Of a stretch of 64,000 nucleotides of DNA, positions 43,381 through 56,095 are shown one piece after another. The notes under the pieces are model-generated. The model worked only from the letters and a program-made list of their open reading frames with translations, was not told where the DNA came from and ran no database searches. Both the position numbers and the translations under genes were made by a program. Where the stretch lies: assembly GCF_958304185.1 (NCBI RefSeq), contig NZ_OY284435.1:186001-250000 (forward strand), written 5' to 3'. Within the stretch, counting starts at the first letter, position 1. Each line of letters starts with the position of its first letter. This DNA comes from an uncultured Erythrobacter sp. (lineage in GTDB: Bacteria; Pseudomonadota; Alphaproteobacteria; Sphingomonadales; Sphingomonadaceae).

Positions 43381-44853
43381 TTACTCGCGCAAGGCGAAGG
43401 CGCGGATTTCGCGGGTGGCCAGCGTCTCGTGCGCGATCTCGCGGTAGTCACGCGCAATCGCGGCGGCGACCAACCGCTTGGCTTCGCGGTTCTGGGGTGT
43501 GACGGGGTGGTCGGCGGTGACGATCACCGGCGGGCGCGTCGCGAGGATGCGGGCGACCTCGCCCACCTGCGAGGTGCCGAGCGCGTTCTGCTCGAGCGTA
43601 TTGTTGAGGTGATCGGGATAGATGAAGCGGGTCGGCAGGCAGCTTCCCGTCATCCGGTAGAGCGCGGTCGGCCCATCAAACACGAACAGACAGCGCCCGG
43701 CGGCAGCGTCGATCTTCGGCGCAATGGCGCTCGCCAGCCGCCCGGTCGCGGCGCGGTTATCGCGGGTAAGGCTATACTGGAACGGCATCAGCGCGAGATA
43801 GAGGGCGGCCGGAATCAGCACCGGGAGGTTCAGCCGCGCACCCGGCTTGGGCGGGAACAGTGGCAGGCTCAAAAGAATGCAGGCTGGCACCAACGCGGCG
43901 AGGTAATAGCGATAGACGGTCGAGGGCAGGAAGACCGTCGCGAGCGCGGCCGCCAGCCACAGCAGCACAAAGATATAGGTCTGCGACAGAGGCGCGGGCG
44001 CAGCGCGGCGCGCGGCGTTGAGGCCGAACAGCGCCAGCCCGCCAAGCGGTAGCAGAAACAGGATGATGTCCTTGTGTAGCCGCCCGGCGCTCGCAGGCAG
44101 GCGGTCGAAGAACGAAACGAAATTGGCGAAGATGAAGGCGTCCCAATAGCCCGCCAGCGCATAGCCCGCCGCCACCAGAGCGGTCGGCAGTACGCCCAGC
44201 ACGCCTGAGGCAGCGGCCAGCAGCGCCAGTCTCCCAAGCCCCGCACCGCGCTTGTGCTCGCCCCACAGCGCCCACAACCCGAAGAACAGGCATTGCGGCA
44301 GCACGGTGTACTTCACTTGCAGGGCCAGCCCGCCGATCAGCATCGCGCTTAGTATCCGCAGCGCCGCGTAGGGATGGGCGGGATCGCGCACCAGCACCGC
44401 CATGGCCAGCATCATCGGGATGAAGAACGCCTCGGAATTGCCCGAGAACGCGCCGTAGATCGCGGTCAGCACCACATAGAGTAGCCCGGCCGCGGTCGCT
44501 GTCCCCCGGTCGGTCAGATCACGGGCCAGCACGAAGGTCAGCCATGCGCCCGCCAAGGTGAAGGCTGCCGCCAGTCCCTGATAGGCTTCTGGTCCCGGCC
44601 CGCCGATCGCATGGGCGAGGGCATAGAGCGCGAACAGGCCGAAGGGCTTGCGATCCCACAGGTCGACGAACACGATCTTGCCGTCCAGCATGGCATTGCC
44701 GATCAGCGAATAGAGCTGCTCGTCGGTATCGGCATTGGCATCGCCGAACCACGCCCCGCGCACCACCAGCGTAAACAGCAGCAGGACAGCGCCGACCCAC
44801 AGATCGGCTCTGATCGCGGCGGGTGCGGCACGGCTGACAGGCGAAGCGAACAT
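43381..44853 (-). CDS. Polytopic membrane protein, GT39/ArnT-like glycosyltransferase
   Basis: A 490-residue inner-membrane protein from ATG 44853, with AAGG about nine bases upstream. There are roughly ten to eleven membrane helices. After the first helix a periplasmic loop has 'ADTDEQLYSLIGNAM', an acidic motif like the catalytic loop of GT-C-fold enzymes, and 'LWDRKPFGLFALYALAHAIG' is also typical of GT39-type members. It probably transfers a sugar from a polyprenyl-phosphate carrier, but the acceptor is unknown. It lies between the S9 peptidase and the atp operon terminator. Confidence 0.75.
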   Translation of the reverse strand: MFASPVSRAAPAAIRADLWVGAVLLLFTLVVRGAWFGDANADTDEQLYSLIGNAMLDGKIVFVDLWDRKPFGLFALYALAHAIGGPGPEAYQGLAAAFTLAGAWLTFVLARDLTDRGTATAAGLLYVVLTAIYGAFSGNSEAFFIPMMLAMAVLVRDPAHPYAALRILSAMLIGGLALQVKYTVLPQCLFFGLWALWGEHKRGAGLGRLALLAAASGVLGVLPTALVAAGYALAGYWDAFIFANFVSFFDRLPASAGRLHKDIILFLLPLGGLALFGLNAARRAAPAPLSQTYIFVLLWLAAALATVFLPSTVYRYYLAALVPACILLSLPLFPPKPGARLNLPVLIPAALYLALMPFQYSLTRDNRAATGRLASAIAPKIDAAAGRCLFVFDGPTALYRMTGSCLPTRFIYPDHLNNTLEQNALGTSQVGEVARILATRPPVIVTADHPVTPQNREAKRLVAAAIARDYREIAHETLATREIRAFALRE

Positions 44854-44914
44854 GCTGATCGCCTTGCCACGGACATGGTTAATTTTCTGGCTAGGGGCGT
44901 GGGGAGACCAAAGC

Positions 44915-44939
44915 AAAAAGAGCGACCCCGCGGGGCCGC
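44915..44939 (-). terminator. Rho-independent terminator of the atp operon
   Basis: On the minus strand GCGGCCCCGCGGGGTCGC (44939-44922) folds into a stem of GC pairs with one mismatch, followed by TCTTTTTGC. It lies 28 bases past the atpC stop. Confidence 0.75.
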
Positions 44940-44966
44940 CCTCATGACTTGCGATGATGGTAAAGC

Positions 44967-45226
44967 TCAGCCCTCGACGTGTTCGGCAAGGACGGTGAGG
45001 CCCTTCTCGTTCACCTCGGCAAAGCCGCCGCGCACCTGAATGATCTCCGGCGCCGCATTGGCGGTGGCGAAGACCTGAACGGCACCATCGCGGATGGTGC
45101 TCATGAAAGGCGCATGGCCTTCCAGCACGCCGAATTCGCCCTCGGTGCCGGGGACGACCACCATGTGGACGTCTTCCGACCGGACAAGCTTGGCAGGGGT
45201 GACGAGTTCGAAGTGGAGGGGCATCA

Positions 45227-45227
<1 letters not shown>
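44967..45227 (-). CDS. atpC: ATP synthase F1 epsilon subunit, short form
   Basis: An 86-residue subunit of the F1 central stalk. It has the N-terminal beta-sandwich only ('[40 protein letters not shown]' through '[19 protein letters not shown]'). The usual length is about 130-140 residues; the two C-terminal helices, which regulate hydrolysis in many bacteria, are absent. The frame ends in a normal stop. It may start at ATG 45227 or the next ATG (45224). The start shares one base with the stop of the preceding lipoprotein gene (TAATG). Confidence 0.9.
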
Positions 45228-47256
<2,029 letters not shown>

Positions 47257-48126
47257 TTAGAGCGCTTCAGCGCCCGCGATAATTTCGATGAGTTCGGTGG
47301 TGATCGCCGCCTGACGTTGGCGGTTGTAAATGATCGTGAGCTTCTGGATCAGTTCGCCCGCGTTGCGCGTGGCGTTGTCCATCGCGGTCATCGAGGCACC
47401 CTGTTCCGATGCTTCACGTTCAAGCAGCGCGCCGAACAGCTGTGTGCGCACATAGCGCGGCAGCAGTTCTTCGAGGATTTCTTCTTCGCTCGGTTCGTAT
47501 TCGACCACCGATCCGGTGTCCTCGGCGATTGTCGGCGCGGGGACGGGGATCAGTTGCTTGATGGTCGGGTCCTGCGCCAGTGCCGACTTGAAGGTCGGGT
47601 AGACGAGGTGCGCGACATCGAAATGGCCAGCGTCGAACAGCGAGATCAACTCGTTGGCGATGCCTTCGGCTTCGGCAAAGCCGGGGGTCTTAACCGTACT
47701 GGTGTCGAACCCGCCACCGATCAGCGTCGGGTATTCGCGCTTTAAAGGCGCGCGGCCCTTCTTGCCGACGAGGTAGAATTCGACCGTCTTGCCAGCCGCG
47801 ATCAGTTCCTTGGCCTTCAGCTTGGCGGCCTTGACGAGGTTGGAGTTAAGGCCGCCGCACAGCCCCTTGTCCGTGTTGACCACCACGAGGAGGTGACGCT
47901 GATCCGACCCGGTCCCGCCGAGCAGCTTGGGAGCAGAATCGCCCGCAACCTTGCCCGCCAGCGATGCCATCACCGCAGCAAGCCGCGTGGCATAGGGCCG
48001 ACCGGCCTCAGCCGCAGCCTGGGCACGGCGCAGCTTGGCCGCCGCGACCATCTGCTTGGCCTTGGTGATCTTCTGGGTCGATTTGACCGAGTTGATCCGG
48101 CCCTTGAGTTCCTTGAGTGAGGGCAC
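47257..48126 (-). CDS. atpG: ATP synthase F1 gamma subunit
   Basis: A 289-residue rotor shaft subunit. The N-terminus '[33 protein letters not shown]' and C-terminus '[51 protein letters not shown]' form the coiled coil that turns within the alpha-beta ring; the middle is the globular domain. Length and ends are canonical. It lies 12 bases after atpA. Confidence 0.97.
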   Translation of the reverse strand: MPSLKELKGRINSVKSTQKITKAKQMVAAAKLRRAQAAAEAGRPYATRLAAVMASLAGKVAGDSAPKLLGGTGSDQRHLLVVVNTDKGLCGGLNSNLVKAAKLKAKELIAAGKTVEFYLVGKKGRAPLKREYPTLIGGGFDTSTVKTPGFAEAEGIANELISLFDAGHFDVAHLVYPTFKSALAQDPTIKQLIPVPAPTIAEDTGSVVEYEPSEEEILEELLPRYVRTQLFGALLEREASEQGASMTAMDNATRNAGELIQKLTIIYNRQRQAAITTELIEIIAGAEAL

Positions 48127-48138
48127 TTCAGGGCGTCC

Positions 48139-49680
<1,542 letters not shown>

Positions 49681-50235
49681 TTAAGCCTGCATGGCTTTGG
49701 CAAGCGAGTTGAGACGGGTGCGGATCGAGGCATCAATGCGCTGCGAGCCGATGGTGACGACGAGGCCGCCGAGCAGTTCGGGATCGACCGAGGCGGTGAG
49801 CATGACGGTGCGGCCTTCGCGCGCCGTCAGCTTGGTCTTCAAAGTGGCGAGCTGTTCGTCCGACAGCGGGTGAGCGCTGGTGACAGTCGCGGTCACTTCA
49901 CCGCGCTGGGCCGCGGCAATCGCCTTGAACGCAGTGATGATCGCAGGCAGTTTGGCGAGACGGCGGTTGGCAGCCAGCACACCGATGAAATTGGTGGTGA
50001 GCGGGCTGAGCTTCAGCTTCTTTGCCACGGCCGCCATCGCCTTGCCCTGCACATCGCGGGCTAGTTCAGGGTTGGTGGTGAGCGCCGCAAGATCGCCCGA
50101 TTCGGCCAGGGCAGCGCCCAGCGTTTCGAGATCGCTCTCGACAGCTGTGACCTTGCCACCTTCGGCGGCGAGATCGAACAGGGCCGAGGCATAGCGTCCA
50201 GCCAGGCTAGCCTTGATACCGGCGGAAATATCCAC
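49681..50235 (-). CDS. atpH: ATP synthase F1 delta subunit
   Basis: A 184-residue peripheral stalk subunit that joins F1 to the b-subunits of F0. The sequence '[30 protein letters not shown]' and the C-terminal '[33 protein letters not shown]' are typical. It is the first gene of the operon; the upstream interval 50236-50422 holds no gene and must carry the promoter. Confidence 0.97.
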   Translation of the reverse strand: MDISAGIKASLAGRYASALFDLAAEGGKVTAVESDLETLGAALAESGDLAALTTNPELARDVQGKAMAAVAKKLKLSPLTTNFIGVLAANRRLAKLPAIITAFKAIAAAQRGEVTATVTSAHPLSDEQLATLKTKLTAREGRTVMLTASVDPELLGGLVVTIGSQRIDASIRTRLNSLAKAMQA

Positions 50236-50422
50236 GCGCGTGCAATCCTCTCGGAAGCTTCAAAAGGGTAATTTGCTTGGGCCTTGGGAACGGGGCGTGC
50301 GCAAGGGCTGCCCTCAAGGTTGGCGCGCGCCTAGCAATTGATTCCCGATGGTGCAAGCCGGGAGGGGCGGGAATTGTGCAGGTGCGAACTAAAGCCGTGT
50401 CTGTGCGCAGCCTCGCTGGCGG

Positions 50423-50881
50423 TCAGGGCGGATCGCCTGCATAAGCTGCGGCAAGGCTTGCCCGGGTATCGGCCATGACCTCACTGACGGCAGGTTGGCG
50501 GAGAATTTCGGCGCAATAGAACACGGGTGCCGGAAGCGATCCGGCGTTCGCCTCGTCCTTGACCTGCGCCATCGGGGTTGCGGACATTGCAGCGTCAATC
50601 ACCGGCACCATCGCAAAGAAAAGCGTGATGTCGCCGCGCGATTGCTCCACAACCACCTGATTCCAGCGCTCCCCCTGCTCGCGCAGAACCTGAGCTTCAC
50701 GCTCTGGCAAGCCCTTGTTGCCGAGCGTGCGGAGGCAATAGGCCATCGCAAAGCCCGCGACGTGGCTGTCCAAAGTCGGCATCGACTGAGGCGTGGAAGC
50801 ATTTTGGCTTGCCGCACAACCGGTCGCGGGCATCAGCGCCAAGCCTCCGGCGAGCAACGCCAAAGATGGTGTTCGGATCAC
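50423..50881 (-). CDS. Exported hypothetical protein coupled to an HtrA-like protease
   Basis: A 152-residue protein. GTG 50881, overlapping the stop of the protease gene (GTGA), gives the leader 'IRTPSLALLAGGLALMPATGCAAS', with a possible lipobox 'ATGC'; a longer upstream frame would overlap the protease by 28 bases and is not preferred. The mature part has three more cysteines (two at 'AYCLRTLG' and 'VFYCAEIL') and no recognised domain. Coupling suggests it is a partner, inhibitor or substrate of the protease. Confidence 0.7.
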   Translation of the reverse strand: MIRTPSLALLAGGLALMPATGCAASQNASTPQSMPTLDSHVAGFAMAYCLRTLGNKGLPEREAQVLREQGERWNQVVVEQSRGDITLFFAMVPVIDAAMSATPMAQVKDEANAGSLPAPVFYCAEILRQPAVSEVMADTRASLAAAYAGDPP

Positions 50882-52443
50882 TTGGCAGTGCCCTTGGCCG
50901 TACACGAGTAGACCAGCCGCTCGTTAGGTCGCTCCGGCAGCTTAGCGATCAGCGCCGACTGCTGTTCGCCCAAAGTGCGCGCGGCATCGCTCACCCCGCA
51001 GCTGGGCGGCGAATAGGCGGCGCGGGCGGCGCGTGCTTGGGCGAGCGCCTCCTGCCCCAACAGATAGCGGTCGGTGCGCAGGGTCCGGGTGTCGGGGTCA
51101 TAGGTGTTGACCGCGACCGCGGCATCGTCTTGCGCCGCGAAGACCCGCTGCCATTCGCCGCCCTTGCCAAGACCATATTGTGTGCGCGCGTTGACGCAGC
51201 CATCGGCGGACCAGTTGAAGGCGACATCATCGGTCTTCGCTGCCGTCACCCGGCTGCGATCCGGTACCAGTGTGCAGATCAAGGCGCCCTCGGCGGCGTC
51301 GCCCGCAACCTGATCACTGCTCGCCGGGCCGCCTTCTGCCTTGGAGACGGCGGCCGCGACCCGTCCTTCGATCTCGGCGAGGCCGGGGCGGGTGAACCAT
51401 AGCAGCAGCGCGATTACCAGCGCTGCGGCTGCCGTCCCTGCCGCGATCATGGCGTGCTTGCGCCGCGCCGCGTCACCGCGCCACACGGCGGCGGCATAGC
51501 CGATGCCGACCGCGGCCAGCAGGGCGATCAGCGCCAGCGCCATGCGGTTCTCGCGCGCTTCGAGCACCTCCATCTGCGCTGTCAGCCGCGCCGTCTCACG
51601 CACTTCGCGCAAGGTTTCCGCCCGGTCGGCCAGTTTTTCGCGCGCCTGCGATTGCTCTGCCTCAAGCCGTTGACGCTCCTCGGCATTCAGCTCGTCGATC
51701 GAGCGGCAGGGGAGGGTGTTGGTCACCGGCTCGACCCCGTTCTTGCGCAGGAACGGCATCAATTCGCGCAAAGAAACCGCGAAGTAGAACTCCGCCTCAC
51801 CGCTGTCCGAATCTGCGCTGAAGCTGTTTACCCCGATCACCCGCCCGCACGGATCGAGCAGCGGGCCGCCCGAATTGCCGCGCGCGATCGGCGCGGTGTG
51901 GAGGATCGTGTCGAACTGGCGCGACGGCCGCTCGCCCGACAGAAACCCGCGCGACTTGACTGGCGGCTGAGCGCGGAAGATATCCGCCATATCAAGACCT
52001 TGGGCCAGATCGACATTCATCGGATAGCCGACTGCGGCAACCTCTCCCAGGTTCCCGCCGGCCCCTCCCGCCAGCGCCAGCGGCGGCAGGCGCAGGCTGT
52101 TCGGCGCGATCTCCAGCAGTGCGAGATCATTGCGCGGGCTGATCGCAACCACCCGCGCAAAGGCCCCGCCAGCGCCTTCGGGCGGCACGATGCCGATGCG
52201 CAAGGTATCGTCCTGCGCCGCCTCGCTCACCACGTGGGCATTGGTGATGATCCGCGTGGCTGATACGGCAAAGCCGGTGCCGTGGCTGACCGGGACAGGC
52301 TCGCCGTTCTCTTCACCGATGATCACCACTCGCACCACGCCGCGCGCCGCCGCATCGACATCGCCAGGGTCGGCAGCGGCAGGACGGGGCAGGGCAAAAG
52401 CGAGCAGGGCGAGGGCGAGCAGACAGCGAAGCATAGCGCGCAT
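50878..52443 (-). CDS. Membrane-anchored HtrA-like trypsin-fold protease
   Basis: A 521-residue protein: signal peptide (residues 1-24), trypsin-like domain (about 30-250) with the catalytic triad His 70 ('TNAHVV'), Asp 106 ('NDLALLE') and Ser 191 ('GNSGGPL'), a coiled-coil segment (about 255-300), two membrane helices (about 303-320 and 335-352) and a cytoplasmic or periplasmic C-terminal domain of about 150 residues with four cysteines. There is no PDZ domain, unlike DegP. The C-terminal domain was not recognised. It lies close to parS and is followed by the coupled lipoprotein gene. Confidence 0.85.
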   Translation of the reverse strand: MRAMLRCLLALALLAFALPRPAAADPGDVDAAARGVVRVVIIGEENGEPVPVSHGTGFAVSATRIITNAHVVSEAAQDDTLRIGIVPPEGAGGAFARVVAISPRNDLALLEIAPNSLRLPPLALAGGAGGNLGEVAAVGYPMNVDLAQGLDMADIFRAQPPVKSRGFLSGERPSRQFDTILHTAPIARGNSGGPLLDPCGRVIGVNSFSADSDSGEAEFYFAVSLRELMPFLRKNGVEPVTNTLPCRSIDELNAEERQRLEAEQSQAREKLADRAETLREVRETARLTAQMEVLEARENRMALALIALLAAVGIGYAAAVWRGDAARRKHAMIAAGTAAAALVIALLLWFTRPGLAEIEGRVAAAVSKAEGGPASSDQVAGDAAEGALICTLVPDRSRVTAAKTDDVAFNWSADGCVNARTQYGLGKGGEWQRVFAAQDDAAVAVNTYDPDTRTLRTDRYLLGQEALAQARAARAAYSPPSCGVSDAARTLGEQQSALIAKLPERPNERLVYSCTAKGTAK

Positions 52444-52529
52444 ATAGCCGCTTTTTCGCCGCCCGCGACAGGTGAAGCGACATTGAGCGCAATTCCCGGG
52501 GGTGCAGGGCCGCGCGGTGTGTGGCAGAG

Positions 52530-52545
52530 TGTTTCACGTGAAACA
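52530..52545. promoter_or_regulatory. Perfect parS site (ParB centromere-like site)
   Basis: The 16 bases TGTTTCACGTGAAACA form a perfect palindrome identical to the consensus bacterial parS. ParB spreads from such sites and, with ParA, moves the origin region. parS sites usually lie within tens of kilobases of oriC. This one overlaps the GTG start (52538) of ada. No other copy was found in the window by eye. Confidence 0.85.
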
Positions 52546-53572
52546 TTTAGAGAACATAACTGACGAGGAGCGCTGGCAGATCGCTCTGGCCAAGGACCGC
52601 CGGTTTGACGGGGTCTTCGTCACCGGCGTCCATTCGACCGGCATCTATTGCCGCCCGTCCTGCCCGGCGCGGGCGCCCTTGCGCAAGAATGTGCGCTTCT
52701 ATGCCACTCCTGCTGATGCCGAGAAGGCCGGTCTAAGGCCTTGTAAACGCTGCTCTCCAAAGACCCAGAGCGCCGAGGAGGCCTGCGTTTTGGCCGCGAT
52801 TGCCGCGATCCGCGCAGAAGGCGCGATGACACTGGAGGCGCTCGCTGATTTGACCGGGTATACCCCCACTCATTTCCAGCGCCTGTTCAAGCGCACGGTC
52901 GGAATGTCGCCCGCCGCTTTTGCCCGCGCGATCCGCGAGGAGCGGGTTCGCGCCGGGCTCAGCATGGGTCAAACCGTGACACAAGCCCTGTCAAACGCCG
53001 GATACGCCGGGTCAAAACAGTTCTACGCAGAGACGAAAGGCAGGCTGGGCATGGCGCCGAGTGACTGGAGCAAAGGCGGCGCAGGCCGCATGGTGCATTG
53101 GGCGGTTTTGGCGACGTCGCTCGGCCCGATGCTGGTTGCGGCGACCGAGAAGGGCGTGTGCTGTCTCGCCTTTGGCGAAGGCGAGGTGGAGTTGCGGGCA
53201 AGGTTCCCGCGCGCTCAGCTGGTGGCAGCGGGTGAGGACTTCCGCGCGCTGTTTGCGCAGGTTGTCGCGGCGGTCGAGCAGCCGGGACCGGGCTCGGCTG
53301 CGATTCCGCTTGATGTGAAGGGGACGGCGTTCCAGCAACGCGTGTGGGAAGAACTGCGCCGCATCCCGCATGGCGAGACGCGGTCGTATGGCGAGTTGGC
53401 GGCAGCGCTCGGCAACCCCAAGGCCAGCCGCGCGGTCGGCGGGGCGAATGGGGCGAACCATGTCGCGGTGCTGATACCGTGTCACCGGGTGATCGCGGCG
53501 GATGGAACGCTGGGGGGCTATGCCTATGGGCTGGAAATCAAGGCGGAGTTGTTGCGGCGGGAGGGGGTTTGA
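52538..53572 (+). CDS. ada: Bifunctional Ada: methyl-DNA regulator / O6-methylguanine-DNA methyltransferase
   Basis: A 344-residue protein. Starting at GTG 52538 the zinc cysteines fall at 38, 42, 69 and 72 ('CRPSC', 'PCKRC'), the same numbers as in E. coli Ada, which supports this start. Then come the AraC-type domain (about residues 80-175) and the C-terminal methyltransferase with 'PCHRV' (Cys 315). Methyl transfer from phosphotriesters to Cys 38 turns it into an activator; Cys 315 repairs O6-methylguanine. The start codon is inside a parS site, so ParB binding may affect its expression. Confidence 0.93.
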   Translation: MKHLENITDEERWQIALAKDRRFDGVFVTGVHSTGIYCRPSCPARAPLRKNVRFYATPADAEKAGLRPCKRCSPKTQSAEEACVLAAIAAIRAEGAMTLEALADLTGYTPTHFQRLFKRTVGMSPAAFARAIREERVRAGLSMGQTVTQALSNAGYAGSKQFYAETKGRLGMAPSDWSKGGAGRMVHWAVLATSLGPMLVAATEKGVCCLAFGEGEVELRARFPRAQLVAAGEDFRALFAQVVAAVEQPGPGSAAIPLDVKGTAFQQRVWEELRRIPHGETRSYGELAAALGNPKASRAVGGANGANHVAVLIPCHRVIAADGTLGGYAYGLEIKAELLRREGV

Positions 53573-53599
53573 GGGGAGCGCGGTGTCCCTGCCTCAGCC

Positions 53600-53679
53600 G
53601 TCATCCCAGCGAAAGCTGGGACCTAGGGCTGCAAGCGCTGTCCTGTGCCGCCCTAGGCCCCAGCTTCCGCTGGGGTGAC
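53600..53679. repeat. Intergenic inverted repeat, 30-base arms
   Basis: Bases 53600-53629 and 53650-53679 are inverted copies with about four mismatches. Each arm contains its own CCCAGCnnnAGCTGGG palindrome and ends in CCTAGGGC. It can fold into a long hairpin between ada and the GST gene. Similar structures occur at 63109-63189 and 60476-60557 with different core sequences. Confidence 0.75.
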
Positions 53680-53703
53680 GGTGGGGGGAACTCTCTCTTT
53701 CTT

Positions 53704-53815
53704 CGTCACCCTGAACTTGTTTCAGGGTCCATCGTGCAGCCATGAGCCGCAGTGACGGTGGCAAGATGGATGCTGGAAGCGAAGCTGTGCTTGCACAATC
53801 AAGTTCAGCATGACG
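53704..53815. repeat. Dispersed 112-bp intergenic repeat, copy 2
   Basis: Bases 53704-53737 are the exact reverse complement of 32133-32166, and the other end (about 53773-53815) is similar to the reverse complement of 32054-32100. So this is the same element as the one at 32054-32166, in the opposite orientation. The ends are imperfect inverted repeats (CGTCACCCTGAACTTG against CGTCATGCTGAACTTG). No reading frame is inside. Confidence 0.78.
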
Positions 53816-53831
53816 AGGAAGGGCTGCGACC

Positions 53832-54467
53832 TCAATCCAGCTTCGGAGGCATCCCCGGTTCGCACTTCGCCATCGCCGCCTGATACGCAGGCCGCTCGCC
53901 GATGCGCTTCAAGTACGCTTGCAGGTTCGGCATTCCGTCGATGCTCATCCCGCTCATCGCCCGCGACGTGGTGAGCTGGAAGCCCATCATGATGTCGGCG
54001 GTGGTCAGCTGCGATCCGCCGAAATAGTCGGCCTCGCCCAACCGCTTCTCAACAATCGCCCACCCCTTCTGCAACCGGTCCGCCACGAATGGCGGCAATT
54101 CCTTGGCGCCCATGAATTGCGCCACCAGCGCCATCATGCCGTTGGTCATGAAGGTCGCGTTGGCCCAGTGGAGGTAGAACAGGTGGTCGGCAAAATCGGG
54201 GTGATCGACGCTCGGCACCAGAGCCGTATCGGGCGCATATTTGGCGATGATGTAATCCATGATCGCGCCGCTTTCGCCCAGCACCAGGTCGCCATCGTTG
54301 ATCACCGGGGCGATCCCCATCGGGTGCAGCGCCTTGTATTCATCGGGCGCGAGACGGTTATCGGTGCGGCGGGTGTAGAGCTTGCACTCGTAATCCAGCC
54401 CCAGCTCCTCGGCCAGCCAGACGATGCGTTCGGATTGCGACAGGCGCAGGTGGTGGATGGTCAGCAT
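53832..54467 (-). CDS. Glutathione S-transferase family protein
   Basis: A 211-residue GST. The thioredoxin-like N-terminal domain contains 'SQSERIVWLAEELGLDYE' (about residues 9-26) and the conserved 'PMGIAPVINDGDLVLGESGAIMDYI' (about 47-71) that binds glutathione; the C-terminal domain is all-helical. Its partners and substrate are unknown. It is transcribed 11 bases after the photolyase-like gene, so the two are probably co-transcribed. Confidence 0.9.
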   Translation of the reverse strand: MLTIHHLRLSQSERIVWLAEELGLDYECKLYTRRTDNRLAPDEYKALHPMGIAPVINDGDLVLGESGAIMDYIIAKYAPDTALVPSVDHPDFADHLFYLHWANATFMTNGMMALVAQFMGAKELPPFVADRLQKGWAIVEKRLGEADYFGGSQLTTADIMMGFQLTTSRAMSGMSIDGMPNLQAYLKRIGERPAYQAAMAKCEPGMPPKLD

Positions 54468-54478
54468 GGCTCTCTCCC

Positions 54479-56041
54479 TTATTCAACTTGCGCCCAGCCT
54501 TTGCGGGCGGGTTCGAGAGAGTCGAGAAATTTTTCGGCGCTTTCGAGATATTCCACCTGCTTTGCCTCGCCCATCCGGTCCCAGGTGGCGAAGATGCGGC
54601 CGATGCGGTGGTTGCTTTCCAGCCGCGCACGGTTCCGGTCCATGAAGTGCCAATAGAGCGGATTGAACGGGCAGGCGTTCGGCCCGGTCTTCTGCGCGAC
54701 CTTGTAACGGCATTTTCCGCAGTAATCGGACATCTTGTTGATGTAGTTCCCGCTCGCCGCATAAGGCTTGGTCGCGAGCCTGCCGCCATCGGCATAGAGC
54801 ACCATGCCGGACACGTTCGGCAGCTCGACCCAGTCAAAGGCATCGGCATAGACCGCCAGATACCAGTCCTGCACGTCTTTCGGATCGATGCCGGCGATGA
54901 GGCAGAAATTGCCGAGCACCATCAGCCGTTGGATGTGGTGCGCGTGGGCATCTTCCCGCGTGGTGCGGATGCAGTCTGACAGGCAGCGCATATCGGTTTT
55001 GCCGGTCCAGAAGAACTCGGGAAGCGGGCGGTGGGCGGCGAGTTCGTTCGCCTCGGCCAGCCCTGGCATCGTGTACCAGTAGAACCCGCGCACATATTCG
55101 CGCCAGCCGATGATCTGGCGGATGAACCCCTCTACGGAGTTCAACGGAGCCTTGCCCGATTTATAGGCAGCCTCGGCGGTGCGGCACAGTTCCAGCGGAT
55201 CGAGCAGCCCGATGTTGAGGCTGGTCGAGAGCATCGAGTGATAGAGGTCGTCCTTCCCGTGGACCATCGCGTCCTGATAGGGGCCGAACAAGTTGATGCG
55301 CTGGACGAAGAAGGCTTTGGCGGCTTCCAGCGCCCCGGCGCGGGTGACGGGCCAGCCGAAAGGTTCCAGATCGCCGAAGTGGTCGGGGAAGCGGGCGGCG
55401 ACCAGCGCGATGACGTCCTGCGTGATGGTATCGAGCGCGAACTTCGGCGCGGGGGGCGATCTCATCTCGCCCTTGGGCGGTTCGCGGTTGTCGGCGTCGA
55501 GGTTCCACTGGTCACCTTCCGGCTTGCCGTCGTCGCGCATCAGCAGCCCGGTCTTGCGGCGCATCTCGCGGTAGAAATATTCCATCGTAAGGTGCTTGCG
55601 CCCGTCAGCGAAGGAGCGGAATTCGGCGTGGGTGGCGATGAAGCGGGTGTCGGGGAGGATGCTGACGGGGCAGGGCAGGCGGTCTTCCCATTCGAGGATC
55701 GCTTGTTGCACGCGCCACTCGCTCGCTTCGGTGATGCGAACTTCGGATGCGCCGTGGCGCTCACAGGCGCGGGCGACTTCGCCGGTGAAGCTGCCAGTGT
55801 TGGCGGTGTCATCCAGCGTGACGTAATCGACGTGCCAGCCCTCGGCGCGAAGCTCTGCCGCGAAGTGGCGCATTGCTGAAAAAATCAGCACGATCTTCTG
55901 CTTGTGGTGCTTCACATAGGTCGCCTCGTCCCACACCTCCATCATTAGGATGGTGGCTTGGCCGGGTGTGAGGCCTACGAGGCTGGAGAGATTGCGCGAA
56001 AGCTGGTCGCCGAGGATCGGCACGAGGATGGGGTTGGTCAT
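54479..56041 (-). CDS. Iron-sulfur bacterial cryptochrome/(6-4) photolyase (PhrB/FeS-BCP type)
   Basis: A 520-residue flavoprotein of the deoxyribodipyrimidine photolyase-related family. ATG 56041 gives the family start 'NPILVPILGDQLS'. The four cysteines at 353, 441, 444 and 457 ('MRCLSD', 'YCGKCRY', 'ACPFNP') have spacings 88, 3 and 13, the same as the iron-sulfur ligands of Agrobacterium PhrB. FAD-binding blocks such as 'FIRQIIGWREYVRGFYW' are intact. It probably repairs (6-4) photoproducts in blue light, with a lumazine antenna. It is next to a GST and 1 kb from ada. Confidence 0.92.
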   Translation of the reverse strand: MTNPILVPILGDQLSRNLSSLVGLTPGQATILMMEVWDEATYVKHHKQKIVLIFSAMRHFAAELRAEGWHVDYVTLDDTANTGSFTGEVARACERHGASEVRITEASEWRVQQAILEWEDRLPCPVSILPDTRFIATHAEFRSFADGRKHLTMEYFYREMRRKTGLLMRDDGKPEGDQWNLDADNREPPKGEMRSPPAPKFALDTITQDVIALVAARFPDHFGDLEPFGWPVTRAGALEAAKAFFVQRINLFGPYQDAMVHGKDDLYHSMLSTSLNIGLLDPLELCRTAEAAYKSGKAPLNSVEGFIRQIIGWREYVRGFYWYTMPGLAEANELAAHRPLPEFFWTGKTDMRCLSDCIRTTREDAHAHHIQRLMVLGNFCLIAGIDPKDVQDWYLAVYADAFDWVELPNVSGMVLYADGGRLATKPYAASGNYINKMSDYCGKCRYKVAQKTGPNACPFNPLYWHFMDRNRARLESNHRIGRIFATWDRMGEAKQVEYLESAEKFLDSLEPARKGWAQVE

Positions 56042-56095
56042 GCGGGGGGTAATGATCGGGGATGGGAATGGTGCCCTTCCAATCAACCCCGTTCC

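Noticed and set aside
44885-44900. A CtrA box near GTTAATTTTC upstream of the glycosyltransferase-like gene
   Set aside because: Only one TTAA half is present; the second half-site is missing at the required spacing.
52529-52545. The palindrome at the ada start as an Ada-box or simple hairpin
   Set aside because: The E. coli Ada box is AAAGCGCA-like; the observed word is identical to parS, a more specific explanation.
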